A stretch of 64,000 nucleotides of DNA from Halicephalobus mephisto (GCA_009193035.1 SWDT01000029.1:337947-401946), one strand, 5' to 3'. Positions 13,472 through 26,710 are shown, counted from the stretch's first letter. Made by a program: numbers and translations. The notes: generated by a model not told the origin, from the sequence alone.

Positions 13472-14062
13472 TCAATCCGACTGCCTAGGCTTCTCCGCAA
13501 GCCTATCCAAGTAATCTCCGAACGAAGTCCGTGAGTTGCACTTGTCGTAATTGCACACACATCGGAACAGGACTTCTGGAGGTGAGAATTTCGGAGAAAA
13601 CCCTCGGAAGTCATATCTCTGAAAATTACATTGTAAAAATCGCAATATTACGGTATCAAGTACCTCGTAAATGCACATGGATAACACTTGGTACTTGTCG
13701 TCGTTGTTGGCGAAGGCGAGCATATAAGGCGCCAGATCGTCGTTAGCAGGTCCTAATCCATACACTTTGCCTTCGGAATTTTTATTTACAGGAGATTCCG
13801 GAACCAACGAACAAAACGTCCAATCGTCGTTACTGACCAGCCTCATTTCACCCTGAATAATTTAATCCGGATTAATTAAATCCATTGTTCAAAGTCTCTG
13901 GGGAAATGACGTTCTGAGGACGAAAAAGAATAAAAAACTTACATCTTTTCCAGTATTATCGTAACATGTTAAAGCAAAACTTTTCTGGTAGAATACTCCA
14001 AGAAATAAAACACTTAATGTTAAAGCTCTGGAGAGCGAATTCATCAACACAGTCTGCATCAT
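13472..14062 (-). CDS. secreted six-cysteine protein, Ly6/three-finger-like end
   Basis: Three exons on the minus strand: 14062-13943, 13852-13664 and 13618-13472, giving 151 aa. All junctions are phase 0, with GT donors and TTCAG acceptors. Exon 1 begins with two adjacent ATGs and encodes a signal peptide (hydrophobic stretch ~14-30) ending near FALTCYD. The mature protein has six cysteines (33, 54, 100, 123, 125, 130) and finishes with RCVCNYDKCN, the C-x-C-N-x-D-x-C-N signature of Ly6/uPAR-type three-finger folds and of many secreted or GPI-linked nematode proteins. No C-terminal GPI-type hydrophobic tail is seen, so it is probably secreted. The second intron (45 nt) is a multiple of three and stop-free, so the unspliced frame from M43 onward stays open. 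Exact family unknown; the gene model is good. Confidence 0.75.
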
Positions 14063-16259
14063 AATAAAAATTTACTTGACTCAAGTCTGGCCTAAAAAGA
14101 AATAAGATAAAAAAAAATAAAGTTTTCTAAAATCACGAAAAAATTTTTAATAAGTTAAATATTAATTATCAAGTTACATGGCGAAGTCCTCAGTCTCTCG
14201 AAACTCAGAATGAGGACGATTCCAGATGCCAACCCCGGCATAAATGCAGTGGAGAATAGGGCGGTCCAAAAATGCCATTTTTCTACTATAGGCGGAGCTC
14301 GTGAAATACTGTCAAGAAAACTCAAGAGCTTTCAGAAGTCCAGATTGGCTTGAAGATCAGAAAAATGCATCTTTGGGTTTTGCAAATAAAAACATATATC
14401 TAAACATTAAACAACAATTCATAATTTATAAAAAAAAATAAAATTACGTAATTTATAGAATTTTAAAAAATTCTGAAAATTCAAATGATTTCGAAATTTC
14501 TTAGAATTTCAAACATTTCTGAAATTTTGAAATTTTTAATTTTTTAATTTTAAAAATTTTTTTTAATTCTAAAAATTGAAATTTTTTAAGAATTTTAAGA
14601 TTCTGAAAATTCGGAATTTTGTAAATTTCCAAATTTCCCGAAATTTTACAATTCTATAAAAAATTACAAAATTTAATTAATTTTTTTGTGAATTCCCAGA
14701 CTTACAAGTTTCTAAAATTTTTCAAGATTAAATTAACATTTAAAAACTAAATTTATAATTTCCAAAAAAAGCCGAAAATTCGTCATCAGATTGCTCTTAA
14801 ATTTTTTAAATTTAAATTTTTAATGTTCTTAAAAATCTAAGATTATTATATAAAAAATAAAAAAACGAAGGCGTTGAAGACTCTAATTGTCAAATAAAAG
14901 GTTTTTGTTGACGCAATTCCGGAGGATCAGAAGGAAATTTATAGATTCTAGACGGCAGACAACTACTTTGAAAAATTAAATACAATAATTAAAATTTAAA
15001 CTTGTTAAATTTTCCAATTTTTCATGAATGAAAAAATTTTTAAATATTACGAAATTTTTAAAAAAGAATTTTATAAAAAATATAATTTTGAATATTTTAA
15101 AAATTTACACTGGATTTTGGACGCTTGCGAGAGATTGAAGAAGGTTCTGGAAGGTTTTATGGGATTTTGAACGACTCTAGAAGTCTTTATAAGATTGTCG
15201 AGATTTCCGTAATCTTGTACTGGATTTTGAAAAGTTACAAAACCTTTCGTAAGATTCCAAGTGACTACAGAAGCTTCCATAACATTTTCAATTTTTTCAT
15301 AATGTTCAACTGGATTCTGGAAGATAGAAAGACATTCTAGAAACATCGAAGTGACTACAGAAGCTTCTACAAGGGTATAATAATTCTTTCAACCTTTTAC
15401 TGGACTTTAGAAATCTTCATAAAATCCCCAAAATTTTTATCTTTCTACTAGATTCTGGAAAATTACAAGAAATTTTACAAGATTCTAGAAACCTCCCTAA
15501 GATCCCCATTTTTTCACTATCTTCTACTAGACTCTAGAAACCTCCCTAAGATCCTCATTCTTTCACTATCTTCTACTAGACTCTAGAAACCTCCCTAAGA
15601 TCCTAAAACAGTTAAAAACCCACCACGTGATTTCAGAAAGTTTCAAGAATTTATATGGGATTCTTAAACATTTTACAACCTTCCGCTAGATTCTAGAAGA
15701 TACTAAAATTCTTCCATAAACTCCAAGTTACGGAAAATTAAACACTAACTATGTACACGTGACCCTGACCTGATCATCATCCTAGAGTCAAAATGTAGTC
15801 TAGCAAACTTGATAAATAATTTTTTACATCAGTTAATTGGGGCAGTTTCAGAAAGATTAATTTCAAATTAATTCGTTCAGACAATACTTTCCGAGATGGA
15901 TGATGAAATTTACGAAAGATGACTGGGCTTTAGAACGCTTTACAGTCAAGTTTTATGATCTCCAGACACCGATCAAATAATTCACAACCAAGTTGAAAGT
16001 GGGGAATGAAAATTTCTTCAAAATCGAGAGCATTAAAAGGAGATTTGTAATTTGTAAAACTTTGAAAAATTGAGGAAATTCACAGGATATTATTTGTTTT
16101 ATTTGGAAAATTCTTAGGTACATTTGAGCACTCCCAAAATCCTAACTATTACTTAATGTGACTTTAATCATGAATTCCAAATTTTTCAAAGCCCATAAGG
16201 TGTTCCCTATTCTATTTGGAGAGTTTTTAGACACACCTTAACTCTCCCAAAATCCTAAA
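14063..16259. other. intergenic with degenerate repeats
   Basis: No gene. From 15100 to 15720 there are loosely repeated ~45-60 bp units (ACTAGACTCTAGAAACCTCC, CCTAAGATCCT, TACAGAAGCTTC), including a near-perfect direct repeat at about 15490-15600. Both strands carry 70-90 codon open frames here only because stops are depleted in the repeat. Confidence 0.4.
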
Positions 16260-16362
16260 TACAGTCGAACTTGAATATAAGATACCCTCCTCGGACTGAG
16301 CAAAGCGTATGTTATAAAAAATACATTGTAACGGGGGTATCTGATATCCAAGTTCTACTGTA
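16260..16362. mobile_element. short palindromic MITE, TACAGT..ACTGTA family, copy 1
   Basis: Starts TACAGTCGAACTTGAATATA and ends GATATCCAAGTTCTACTGTA. The ends are ~27 bp inverted repeats, so the whole ~103 bp element folds into a hairpin. It is flanked by TA, as in Tc1/mariner-type insertions. Related copies lie at 16423, 54588 and 54798. Confidence 0.7.
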
Positions 16363-16422
16363 TTAAAAACTTTCGAAATTTCGAAATCATATATCTAGAT
16401 TCTCTTAATTTTCAAAACCATA

Positions 16423-16598
16423 TACAGTCGACCTTGGATATAAGATACCCTCCTGGGACCGGCCAAAGCGTGTGTTATAAGAAAAAATACATTACAGCGG
16501 GGTTAATTTGAAGGCGGACTAACCAAACCCACTCACACCATATGGTACAACCCGAGATATGTTATAATAAGGGTATCTCATATCCAAGTGCTACTGTA
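16423..16598. mobile_element. palindromic MITE, TACAGT..ACTGTA family, copy 2
   Basis: Same termini as its neighbour 60 bp away (TACAGTCGACCTTGGATATA at the left, CTACTGTA at the right). A longer centre (~176 bp overall) includes GGCGGACTAACCAAACCCAC, which matches the complement of the centre of the copy at 54588-54768. This is probably the fuller form of the element. Confidence 0.7.
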
Positions 16599-17439
16599 TT
16601 ACCTAATATGATTCTTCAATTCCAAAATTTTCAAAAACTAAGGTCTACAAAGTTCTTTTAGACAAATTTCTAGATAACTAAGCCCCTAAAATTAGAAAGA
16701 TTATCAAAGGAAGATTCCTATTTTATATTCTAAAATTTTCAAAAATGGAAAATCCACAAGGGACACTTTTATCCCCTCTGAAAGAAGTTCTAGGTATCCT
16801 ATTTCGGAACTTCAAAAATCACCACAAAGGTCTTGTTTTAAATTCTGAACTTTAAAAATAGGAGTTCTTAAAAGATTCCCACTATTTTTAATAAAATTCT
16901 CAGCTATATATATGCCCTTCTAAAAATAATCAAAAATTTTTTATTTAAAATTCTGAAATGTCAAGAAATTCACAGGGGGACATCTTTTTGATTCTTTTCT
17001 AGAAATTTCCGCGCTACACCCTTGGCGGCTACTATTAGCTAGATTGAATCAGTGAAATTTTTATGTTTAAATTCGAATATTCCCATGCAGACCAAAGTCT
17101 AAAAATTGAGAAAATCATTTTTGTTTTGAGACAGTGGATCTGGGAACGCTTACAATAGGGTCATAACGATTAAAAATATTTTTTCTTGACATCAGCATAA
17201 ATCACATGAATAAAAGTACACGAAAAACAATGATTTTTCGATGATGGAAAATGAAAGCTTATATTCGATCTAGAGCAATGAAAACATTACAAAGTTAGTA
17301 ATTCTAAGTTTTGCAATAGTTGATGTGTAATAGATGAAGATATCATAGATGACGAAATCAATTTCCGTTGTAAAATTTGATCATTTCTAAGCACATGATT
17401 TCGAAACTATGAAAAAAGCAAAATTCACTCCTACAACAA

Positions 17440-17770
17440 AATCTCTGAAGATCCTGACAAATTCGCTTCAAAAGTAATTATGAAAAAATCGAAATCAACT
17501 CCTACTACGAAACTTCTAACAAGTTCGCTTACTCCCAAACATATGTGGAACTTTGCTTCAAAACTAACCTAGAGGAAATCGAAATCAACTCCTACTACGA
17601 AACTTCTAACAAGTTCGCTTACTCCCAAGCGTATGTGGAACTTTGCTTCAAAACTAACCTAGAAAAAAGTGATAAACTTTTACTATAACATCCCTAACGA
17701 GTTCGTTCTTTCCTAAGTTCACATATAATTTCGCTTCAAAATCAATCTAGAGAAAAGCGAAATCAACTCC
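17440..17770. repeat. ~103 bp tandem repeat
   Basis: Units contain GAAATCAACTCCTACTACGA, ACAAGTTCGCTTACTCCCAA and TTTGCTTCAAAACTAACCTA. Two central copies (17500-17700) are nearly identical, and flanking copies extend in degenerate form from ~17350 to ~18250. No gene. Confidence 0.65.
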
Positions 17771-19059
17771 TACCACGAAATATCCTATTACAGTAAGAAT
17801 TTAGTGATTTTTACGTGTAAATGGAAACTAGCCTAAAAAAGTGAAATCATCCCATGACAAAGTTCCCTGATAGCTGTAGTAAGGCCATTCGTTCCTGATC
17901 ACAGATGGAGTTTTGCACACAAAAAACGCCTAAGATAAGAACTTAATCTTCTGCTAGCGTTCTTAGGAATCCTAGCATGAGGAACATCACGGAAGTAATC
18001 ATAGTCATAAGGAGAAGAAAAAACATTTTTTTTCACGGAACATGAAACCAACTTTCGACTACGAAGTTCTTTAATGATCATAAAAGGTCACAATTTCCCA
18101 TGTGCAAGTGGAAACTAGCAAAAAATAAAACCTAAAAATGGTCCAAAAAAACTCCTACCGAGAAAATTTTCTTAAAAGTTCGACAAATTCGCTATTTTCG
18201 AACGGGAATGAAATTTCGCGCCAAAAACAACCTAAAAATAAAACTATCCAACTTGGAGAACCTTGTGATTTAACCCTGTTAGATATATGTTTACTGTAGG
18301 GTTAATCTATTGCGGAGCAGTATTCTGCCAATTGACATTCGCAGGAAAGCGTAGGACACGCCGTCTGAAATGCAGGAAACCACTCAAGAGGTCAAGCTTC
18401 CGGATATTCGGGATTTTCCGTAGAACAAAAATTTTTAAACCAAAAAGACATGCATTTTTAGAAATATTTAGTTTTAAATCTTGCACGATTATACTATATA
18501 TGAGAATATTTACATTTGAGCTTATGATTTGGGAGTTAATGACGACACTTGAAGTTTTTGATTCCTATCGTTGCGCAACTGTTTCCTAACGAGGTCAAGG
18601 AAAACAAGAAAATTTTAAAAACCGGTAGAAATAAAATTTCGTTTTTTTCAGTAACGAAATCATATGACAAATTTAAAAAAAATGTTTAACATCCACATAA
18701 CAATGAAAAAAGTTTTAGTTTTTCAGAAACTTTCAAAAAGTTAAATCTGATTAAATTTCGATTATTATAAAAATCACAAATCTCAAGTAAATCGAAAAAA
18801 TGAGTTGTTGGAAACAGATATCATAGGTCTCCACCCATAGGATAACGATAAGACAGTACAAAGGATTATCATACAACCAACATGAACATAAAGATCAAGA
18901 ACAAAATTAAGTCGATAAAAGAATAATTTTTTTTATTTGGCCATTTCCCAATTTTTAATAATGACAGATTTTTATGGATATTTATTAAAATCAATAACTG
19001 TGCCAAATCTATGTTGGATAGTGACTACTTGGGATAAATAATAATCAAAATTACTTATT
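17771..19059. other. intergenic
   Basis: Degenerate continuation of the repeat to ~18250, then plain spacer. A 100-codon plus-strand frame (18287-18589) is rich in Arg, Lys and Phe, with a weak hydrophobic start. I see no family, no flanking exon and no codon pattern that would support a gene. Confidence 0.35.
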
Positions 19060-19690
19060 ATCTTATTTCAACTTATTTCAAGTTTAATAATAATTAAATT
19101 TAAATATTTAATTTTTAAATTTAGTCACTATTTTTTTTCAATTTACTCGAAACTAAATAGTAACTAAATTTAAAAATTAAACATTCAAATCCAGTCACTA
19201 TTTTGTTTCAACTTATTTCAAGTTTAATAATAATTAAATTTAAATGTTTAATTTTTAAATTTAGTCACTATTTTATTTCAATTTATTTCAAACTAAATAG
19301 TAACTAAATTTAAAAATTAAACATTCAAATCCAGTCACTATTTTATTTCAACTTATTTCAAGTTTAATAATAATTAAATTTAAATGTTTAATTTTTAAAT
19401 TTAGTCACTATTTTATTTTAACTTATTTCAAACTAAATAATAATTGAATTTAAAAATTAAACATTCAAATCCAGTCACTATTTTATTTCAATTTATTTCA
19501 AATTAGATAGTAACTGAATTTAAAAATTAAACATTCAAATCCAGTCACTATCTTAATTCTATTTACTCGAAACTAGATAGTAGCTGAATTTGAATACTTA
19601 ATTTTTTTAAATTCAGTCACTACTTTAATTCCATTTATTCCAAATTAAATAGTGACTAATTTTCACAATCAATAGTAAAATTTAGTCACT
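19060..19690. repeat. ~120 bp satellite with hairpin half-units
   Basis: About five units of ~120 bp. Each alternates two related half-units: one with TTTAATTTTTAAATTTAGTC and one with AAATTTAAAAATTAAACATT. TAGTAACTAAATTT and its near-complement AAATTTAGTCACTA face each other, so every unit can form hairpins. Copies in the middle are nearly identical; the edges decay. Confidence 0.75.
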
Positions 19691-21769
19691 ATCCTATTTC
19701 AATTTTCAATACCGCATAACGACTGCTTCTGAATGATTGCTCGTTAAAAATAATTCTCATCAAATTTTTTTGGAAAAATTTGTTTTAAATTTTTCATCAT
19801 CTCACAAAAACGTCCCTCCTCAATACCACAATAAATCAAAAGTACAAAAAATCGTGATTTTCACAGGCAGAAAAAACCACTAAAAGACTAATCTTTTTGT
19901 TGATTTAAAATTTTTTTTAAAATTAACTAAGGTACATAAAATTAGATTTTTCCACTCATCCACTAGTCACGCTGTTATAATAGTACAAGGTATTATTTAG
20001 TCGAGACGTTATTTTAGCATCATCACCGGAACTTTTAAGCATCACTAAATTAGCCATTCATTAAAATTAATAGGACAATGTTAAAGGACCAGTAATCAGA
20101 CATGTGATTTAAGAACAAATTAAGCGTCATTCGTGGGGAAACCATTACTTGAAAGTTTTTACAGAGAATAAGAATTAGGCAAAAATTTGAACGAAAAACT
20201 CTTTGTTTCGGTGTGAACGATGCTTCATATATAATATTAAGTGTGTGACTTAAGAATAAATTAAACAGCATTCGTAGGAAACTACGCGATGGGTTTTCGT
20301 AGAGAAATCTATAAATAAAAAGAACTTTGTTCTGGCATGAACGATGCTGAATACATAATACCGAGCATATGATAAGGATGAAACATCGTTAATGAGGGAC
20401 ACTGTTTCTTTAAAGAATGAAAATCAAAAATTACTCAATGAAGATACATTGATTCTACAGCAAACAGTACCTGATTCATTCTTAGACTACAAGCTTAGTG
20501 GTAGTTTAATACAGTCATTAACAGTGGAAGAATGAAGTACTCATGACCCATGATATACCTACGATCTGAAGTCTTAAGAATACGAGGACGAAGGAAATCT
20601 CTGAATAAAGCAAACCTCTACAAATACTCCTTGATTCATTTTTCAACTATGATGTTAGTAACTACTTAATGTACATTAGTTGATCTCATGACTGAAGAAT
20701 GAACCAAGGAGTGTTAATAGTGGAACCCCGAGTTAGTAATCGGGCAGAAAACATCAAAAATTCGGCAAATGAAAAGACCTTGATCTATTTTTAGGTATTT
20801 GGTTACTGATCCTTTAAGTCTACAATAATGAAATCACTTTATCAGAACCAAATAGAACAAGTTTAATAATTCGCCGTTATCGTTAACATCATCCAAAAAG
20901 GCACAATTTTTCGAGAAAAATTTCCAACGATTTTTGATTTACAACTTATAAGCAAGCTAATGATTAAGGAATGAATCATTCACTGTCCGTATCAAGACTA
21001 CTATTTAAAAATATTCTTAAAGATTAAAAGTTCAACAAACTTGAGACCAAACACATTGACTTTAACATGGATGATACTTGAACGATCTGCAACTGAGATC
21101 ATAGCTAGAAGACTTATCTTCTCAGGACCGTTATGTCAAATTTTTTTAGGAATTGACAATTTACAAACATCCAAACAAACGGGTTTCAGTCCTGATATGA
21201 ACGATGGAAAATTAGTACTTAAGATCAAAGTCGAAAAATTGATCAACCGTCATTCGTCTTTGAACTTTCGCGTCAAATTCTATTTTAAGAACTGATAATT
21301 TGCGAAACGCCTTGTTCTAGAAAGAGAAGTTAATCCCACCACGAAATCCCCCGAGACCTAAGAAGCGACCTGCGTGCCGATTCGTAGAAGAAAACTCCAG
21401 AAGAGAATAAAGTTGAATCTTTCGAGTTCTCGTTGACTATTGTTTTGTATTTTTGTGTTTTACGAAATAAAAGGAACAACTATCACTGATACGAACTAGT
21501 GTATTAAAAAACTATGTCAAATTTCGTAAACATTTAGATGAAAATATTTTGATCCTAACACGAATGATGAGAAACTAAAAATTAAAATTATAGTCCATAA
21601 ATGAATCAGACATCATTAATGTCGGGATTAGTACGTCAAATTCTTTTTAAAAGAAGGTAATTTTAAAAAAAAACTAAATTAAAAAACCTCAATCTCACGA
21701 TGAATAATGTCTCATTCATTTTTCGACCATGAACTCAATTATTAATTCTCCAACAACTATTATCCAAAA
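19691..21769. other. intergenic with a degenerate ~170 bp repeat
   Basis: Between 20050 and 21300 a ~170 bp unit recurs (AACGATGCT.AATAC.TAAT, AAATTAAGCGTCATTCGTGG, AACTCTTTGTT), heavily diverged. No gene supported; an 84-codon frame at 21041-21295 crosses repeat text. Confidence 0.4.
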
Positions 21770-22055
21770 AAATTTTCAAACATAATTTTTATAAAAAAAT
21801 TTCAAACATAATTTTTATAAAAAATTTCAAACATAATTTTTATAAAAATTTTCAAACATAATTTTTATAAAAAATTTTCAAACATAATTCTTATAAAAAA
21901 TTTCAAACATAATTTTTATAAAAATTTTCAAACATAATTTTTATAAAATTTTTCAAACATAATTTTTATAAAAATTTTTCAAACATAATTTTTATAAAAA
22001 TTTTCAAACATAATTCTTATAAAAAAATTTCAAATATAATTTTTATAAAAAATTT
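21770..22055. repeat. 24-27 bp minisatellite, about 11 copies
   Basis: Perfect or near-perfect copies of TTTCAAACATAATTTTTATA plus an A-run. Copies differ almost only in the length of that run, so the array is young. Confidence 0.9.
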
Positions 22056-22849
22056 TAATCTTTTCGGCGAACTGATTTTTGGTCAAGTTTTTATTTCCCA
22101 GAGTAAACTCCAGGAAATCTATTGTTACGTCAGATCCACTTGTGTGGTCAAAGGATATTTTTGTTGGTAGACGACTTATTTGACGTAGCTAGACTTGTTT
22201 GAAATGGTCGGAATAGAAAACTTGAATTTGACATTTCAACATGATTTCTGGGATTTCCGCACTTGAATGAACTTCAATTTTTCAAAAAAATTTTGAAATT
22301 ACAGTACTTCGCAAAAATATGCAACAAATTCAATTTTGCAAAGTTCGAATAATCAAAAATTTATTTTATATAAAAATAGAAATAAATTTATCCATGACAA
22401 AAAAATGTAATTTATTTTTTTGATAATCGAATTTAATTTTTGAAAATTAAAAAAAAATTATTTTTAACAATTTTCGAAATTTTTGAAAATTATTTTTTAA
22501 TTTTATTTATTTTAAAATTTATTTTTTAATTATTTTAAAACATTTTAATTTAATTTATTTTAAAATTTATTTTCTAATTATTTTTTAATTATTTTAAAAT
22601 TTATTTTTTATTTATTTTATAATTTATTTTTTAATTATTTTAAAATTCTAAAACATTAAAAATTTTTCGGAAATTAATTTTTTAATCACGTTGCATTTTT
22701 TAAAACTTATTTTTTGTCTTTTTAAAAATTCTATAATGTCACAAAATTAAATTTCTTATTTCATAGAGTTTTTGATAACTTAAAAATTTATATTTAATTA
22801 CACGAAAATTCCAAAATTTCATTACACTTTTACTTCGTGATGAACTTTT

Positions 22850-23110
22850 AGAACATTTTAAAATTTTATTTTTTTTTTAAATTCTAAAAATATAAGTTTT
22901 ATTTTTTTTTTAAATTCTAAAAATATAAGTTTTATTTTTTTTTTAAATTCTAAAAATATAAATTTTGTTTTTTTAAAAATTCTAAAAATATAAATTTTAT
23001 TTTTTTAAATTCTAAAAATATAAGTTTTATTTTTTTTTAAATTCTAAAAATATAAATTTTATTTCTTTTTAATTCTAAAAATATGAATTTTGTCTTTTTT
23101 TAAATTTTCA
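22850..23110. repeat. ~34 bp minisatellite, about 7 copies
   Basis: Unit: AATTCTAAAAATATAAGTTT followed by ATTTTTTTTT and T-run variants. AT-rich sequence without features surrounds it, including an ATTTATTTT-type tract at 22480-22640. Confidence 0.85.
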
Positions 23111-23329
23111 AAAATAAATAAAAATAATTTTCAATTATTAAAAAAATTGCACTTTGAAATATGCGTCATTTTTAATATTAATAAAAATTTGAAATTCCAT
23201 AATTTACAACGACAGACATGATCGTCAATTCGACTTTTATTTCGAATTTAAAAATGTACTTCCCGAACCAGATCCATGACAACTCGACAAAATTCCTTAA
23301 ATAACAAGCGTCATCCGGGATAATTTCCA

Positions 23330-23800
23330 TTTTTTAAAATTCTAAGAACATAAAAAATTCCAAAAATCAAAATTTTAAAAGTGCAAAAATTAAAAAAATC
23401 GAATTTTTTTAATTTCAAAATTTTCAAAAATTAAAAATCACAAAAATCGAAATTTAAAAAATCGAATTTTTTTAATTTTTAAAAATTTTTTAAAATTCTA
23501 AGAACATAAAAAATTCCAAAAATCAAAATTTTAAAAGTGCAAAAATTAAAAAAATCGAATTTTTTTAATTTTAAAAATTTTCAAAAATTAAAAATCCCAA
23601 AAATCGAATTTTTTAATTTTTAAAAATTTTGTAAAATTCTAAGAACATAAAAAATTCCAAAAATCAAAATTTTAAAAGTGCAAAAATTTAAAAAATCGAA
23701 TTTTTTTAATTTCAAAATTTTCAAAAATTAAAAATCCCAAAAATCGAAATTTCTTAATTTTTAAAAATCCCAAAAATCGATATTTTTTGAAATTCCAAAA
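23330..23800. repeat. ~175 bp tandem repeat, three copies
   Basis: Each copy contains TTCTAAGAACATAAAAAATT, AAAATTTTAAAAGTGCAAAA and AAAAATCGAATTTTTTTAAT. Copies are highly alike and purely AT-rich. No coding. Confidence 0.85.
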
Positions 23801-24469
23801 TCAAAGATATTTTTTATTTCAAAATCGGATTTGTTGCAAAACGAAAAATTAATTTTCAAAATTCGCTGACGAATTTTCGAAAAGCTGATTTTTGTTTTTT
23901 TTTTCGAGAAATATGTTCTTAGAAAAGTCGAAGTAAAACAAAAAAATTTTAAATTAATTTTTTTTTAAATTAGTTTTTTTATATTAATTTTTTTTTAAAT
24001 TAATAACTGACTCAGACCCTAGTCCTCAAGGTTTTTTGATTTTTTTAAATTTCTTCTGACGTCGAAAATTCGATTTTGCACCTGGTCCTTAACGTTCCAA
24101 TTACTGTTTTTTGGAAACTGCCCCAGGCCCGCCGGCGATTAAAGGTGTCAGGGAATGATGTATGTAAAATCCGAATTATTAATCCACAATGGTTTTTTTA
24201 TAGATTATATGCAATATTTAAAAAATAAACATTAATTAACTACAATTCAGAAAAAAATAAAAAATTATGAAACTCTTCAGAATTTTAAAGATTTCCAGAG
24301 ACATTGAGGGGGTTTTAGGGGAATTTTAGAATTCTGTGAGAAATTTTTAAAAAGTGTAAAATTGTATAGAAATTCCCGGAATTTATTAGAAGATTCTGAA
24401 AATTGAAAATTTTACGGGGTTTTTAGAGTCTTCGAGAACATTATGAAAGATCTTGGAAAGTTCCAGATT

Positions 24470-24935
24470 CTAGTCAAAGATTCGAAGAAAGTTTAGAATC
24501 TAGTTGAAAATTTAGAATATTTCAAAATCCAGTCGAAGATTATGGAAAGTTTTAGAACTTAGTTGTAGATTTCGAAAGAGAGCATGATTTAGTCAAAGAT
24601 TCTAGAATATTTCAGAATCCAGTCAAAGATTCTGGAATATTTCAGAATCCAGTCGAAGATTTTGGAATATTTCAGAATCCAGTCAAAGATTCTGGAATAT
24701 TTCAGAATCCAGTTGAAGATTCTAGAATATTTCAGAATCCAGTCAAAGATTCTGGAATATTTCAGAATCCAGTTGAATATTCTAGAATATTTCAGAATCC
24801 AGTCGAAGATTCTGGAATATTTCAGAATCCAGTCGAAGATTCTACAATATTTCGGAATCCAGTCAAAGATTCTAGAATATTTCAGAATCCAGTCAAAAAT
24901 TCTGGAATATTTCAAAATCCAGTTGAAAATCCTAA
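24470..24935. repeat. 30 bp minisatellite, about 12 clean copies
   Basis: Unit: GATTCTGGAATATTTCAGAATCCAGTCAAA, with third-position-like variants (A/G, C/T). Because the unit is 30 bp and stop-free in one frame of each strand, both strands carry ~100-codon open frames (24662-24955 plus, 24589-24915 minus). These are repeat artefacts. The left edge (24470-24580) is degenerate. Confidence 0.9.
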
Positions 24936-26039
24936 AACCTTCGAAAATTTCATGAAACTTTCTAAAACTTTCACAATCTTAAAAGGTTTTGGAATTCTTC
25001 AAAACTCCATGGAAACTCTTCAAACCAAGATTCTAGAACTTTTTACAATGTTCTCAAAATTTGTGTTGAAAGAATTCAACTACATTCATCACTAATTTTC
25101 TAACATCTTGATTTTTTCCTGATTACTTTTTTCAATTTACTTTACTTCAATATAATATTCTGGGGGTGTTCAGGTATCTCTTGTCACTTTTCATCTAAAA
25201 AAATTATGTCCATCAAGTTTTTTTTTTTCACTGCAAAAAAACATGAAAAAAATCGGGTTTGTGCAGTGTTTGAAATATTTTCAACGATAATTGTAAAATA
25301 AAAATATATATCAAAAATCTCTGATTTTTGACTTTTTTAGAAGAAAACAACAGTAACGACCTTGAATCACTAATCAGATTCTGCTGACGTCGGAGGGAAA
25401 GGTTTATTACAAACGAAATTGAACAGTGTTTGAAAACCTCATTAATCAAATTTATTTTTTTTATTTGAAAACAATAACTACATTATTTTTGGGAATTTTT
25501 TTATTAAGTTATATAATAAAGAATATTGTGTTTAAGTCGTCAAATCTGAGAGATAAAAATAAAAAATTGAAAAAAATAGTGACAAAAACGACCTTTTCCG
25601 ATTGACATTGAAGACGGAATTTGTGCTTGTAATGGAATGATGGAAACAGATTAATTTCAGAACATTAATGAGAACGTACAATAATCGGATGTTATCATGA
25701 GGTTTTCATTCAATATTATGGTTTTTTCATCGACATTTGGTGGAATTTCAAAGATAAACAAGGTTCATTTTGAGGCTTAGAAAAGTAGATTTTGATGTTA
25801 CATAATTGAAATTCGTTGTAAAAATCAGACAATATACAATACTGAGTCTCATCTACTGCAGTGTATAAACTTGAATATTATATAATGAAAACTAATTATC
25901 AGAATCAGTCGATATCTAAGATTGTTTGTGCATTATGTCGTGTTAGTTTAGGTCGTTTATAATTGAGATTAACTGTGAAAACTGGTCAATATTCAAGATC
26001 CTTTGTGTTTTATGTTCAATAAATGTAAATTATGTGTGC
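24936..26039. other. intergenic
   Basis: No gene seen. A 73-codon minus frame at 25228-25449 has no start context or family. AT-rich spacer. Confidence 0.4.
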
Positions 26040-26710
26040 AGTTAACCATTAACCGCTTAAATCTGATGGTGCTTAGGATTATGTTCAGTGTTCTATGATA
26101 TACAAATCGTAACAATAAGTACAGTTGACCACTAATCTCTCAAATCATATATTATTCAAGATTATGTTCTGTGTTCCATGATATACGACTGTAACAGTGT
26201 CTAGAGTTAACGATTAACTGTTGAAATTAGTTATTATATAGAATTATGCTCTATGTTCTATGATATACTGACTGTAACAGTGTCCATAGTTAACGATTAA
26301 CTGTTGAAATTAGTTATTATATAGAATTATGCTCTATGTTCTATGATATACTGACTGTGACAGTGTCCTTAGTTAACGATTAGTCATCTAAATCACATTA
26401 TTCAAGATTATGTTCTATGTTCTGTGATATACTGACTGTAACAGTGTCCATAGTTAACGATTAACTGTTGAAATTAGCTATTATATAGGATTATGTTCTG
26501 TGTTCTATGGCACACCAATTGTGACAGTATCTACAGTTAATGATTAGTCATCTAAATCACATTATTCAAGATTGTATTCTATGACACATCAACTGTAATA
26601 ACGTATCCAATTAGCGATTAATCACCCAAATCATGTATTATCCAGGATTATGTCATGTATTCTATGATGTATGAACTGCAATTGCGTCGACAGTTAGCGT
26701 TTAATGGTTC
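26040..26710. repeat. ~92 bp satellite, about 7 copies
   Basis: Units carry ATTATGTTCTATGTTCTATG, ATATACTGACTGTAACAGTG and AGTTAACGATTAACTGTTGA. The last phrase is itself a near palindrome (AGTTAACGATTAACT). Two adjacent copies near 26210-26390 are nearly identical. Confidence 0.8.

Noticed and set aside
18287..18589. 100-codon plus-strand frame rich in Arg, Lys and Phe
   Set aside because: No family, no clear start context and no joined exons; repeat-rich neighbourhood.
24470..24935. Possible CRISPR-like regular repeat
   Set aside because: Units are directly adjacent with no unique spacers, and the genome is eukaryotic.
24589..24955. Overlapping ~100-codon frames on both strands
   Set aside because: Direct result of a 30 bp stop-free minisatellite.
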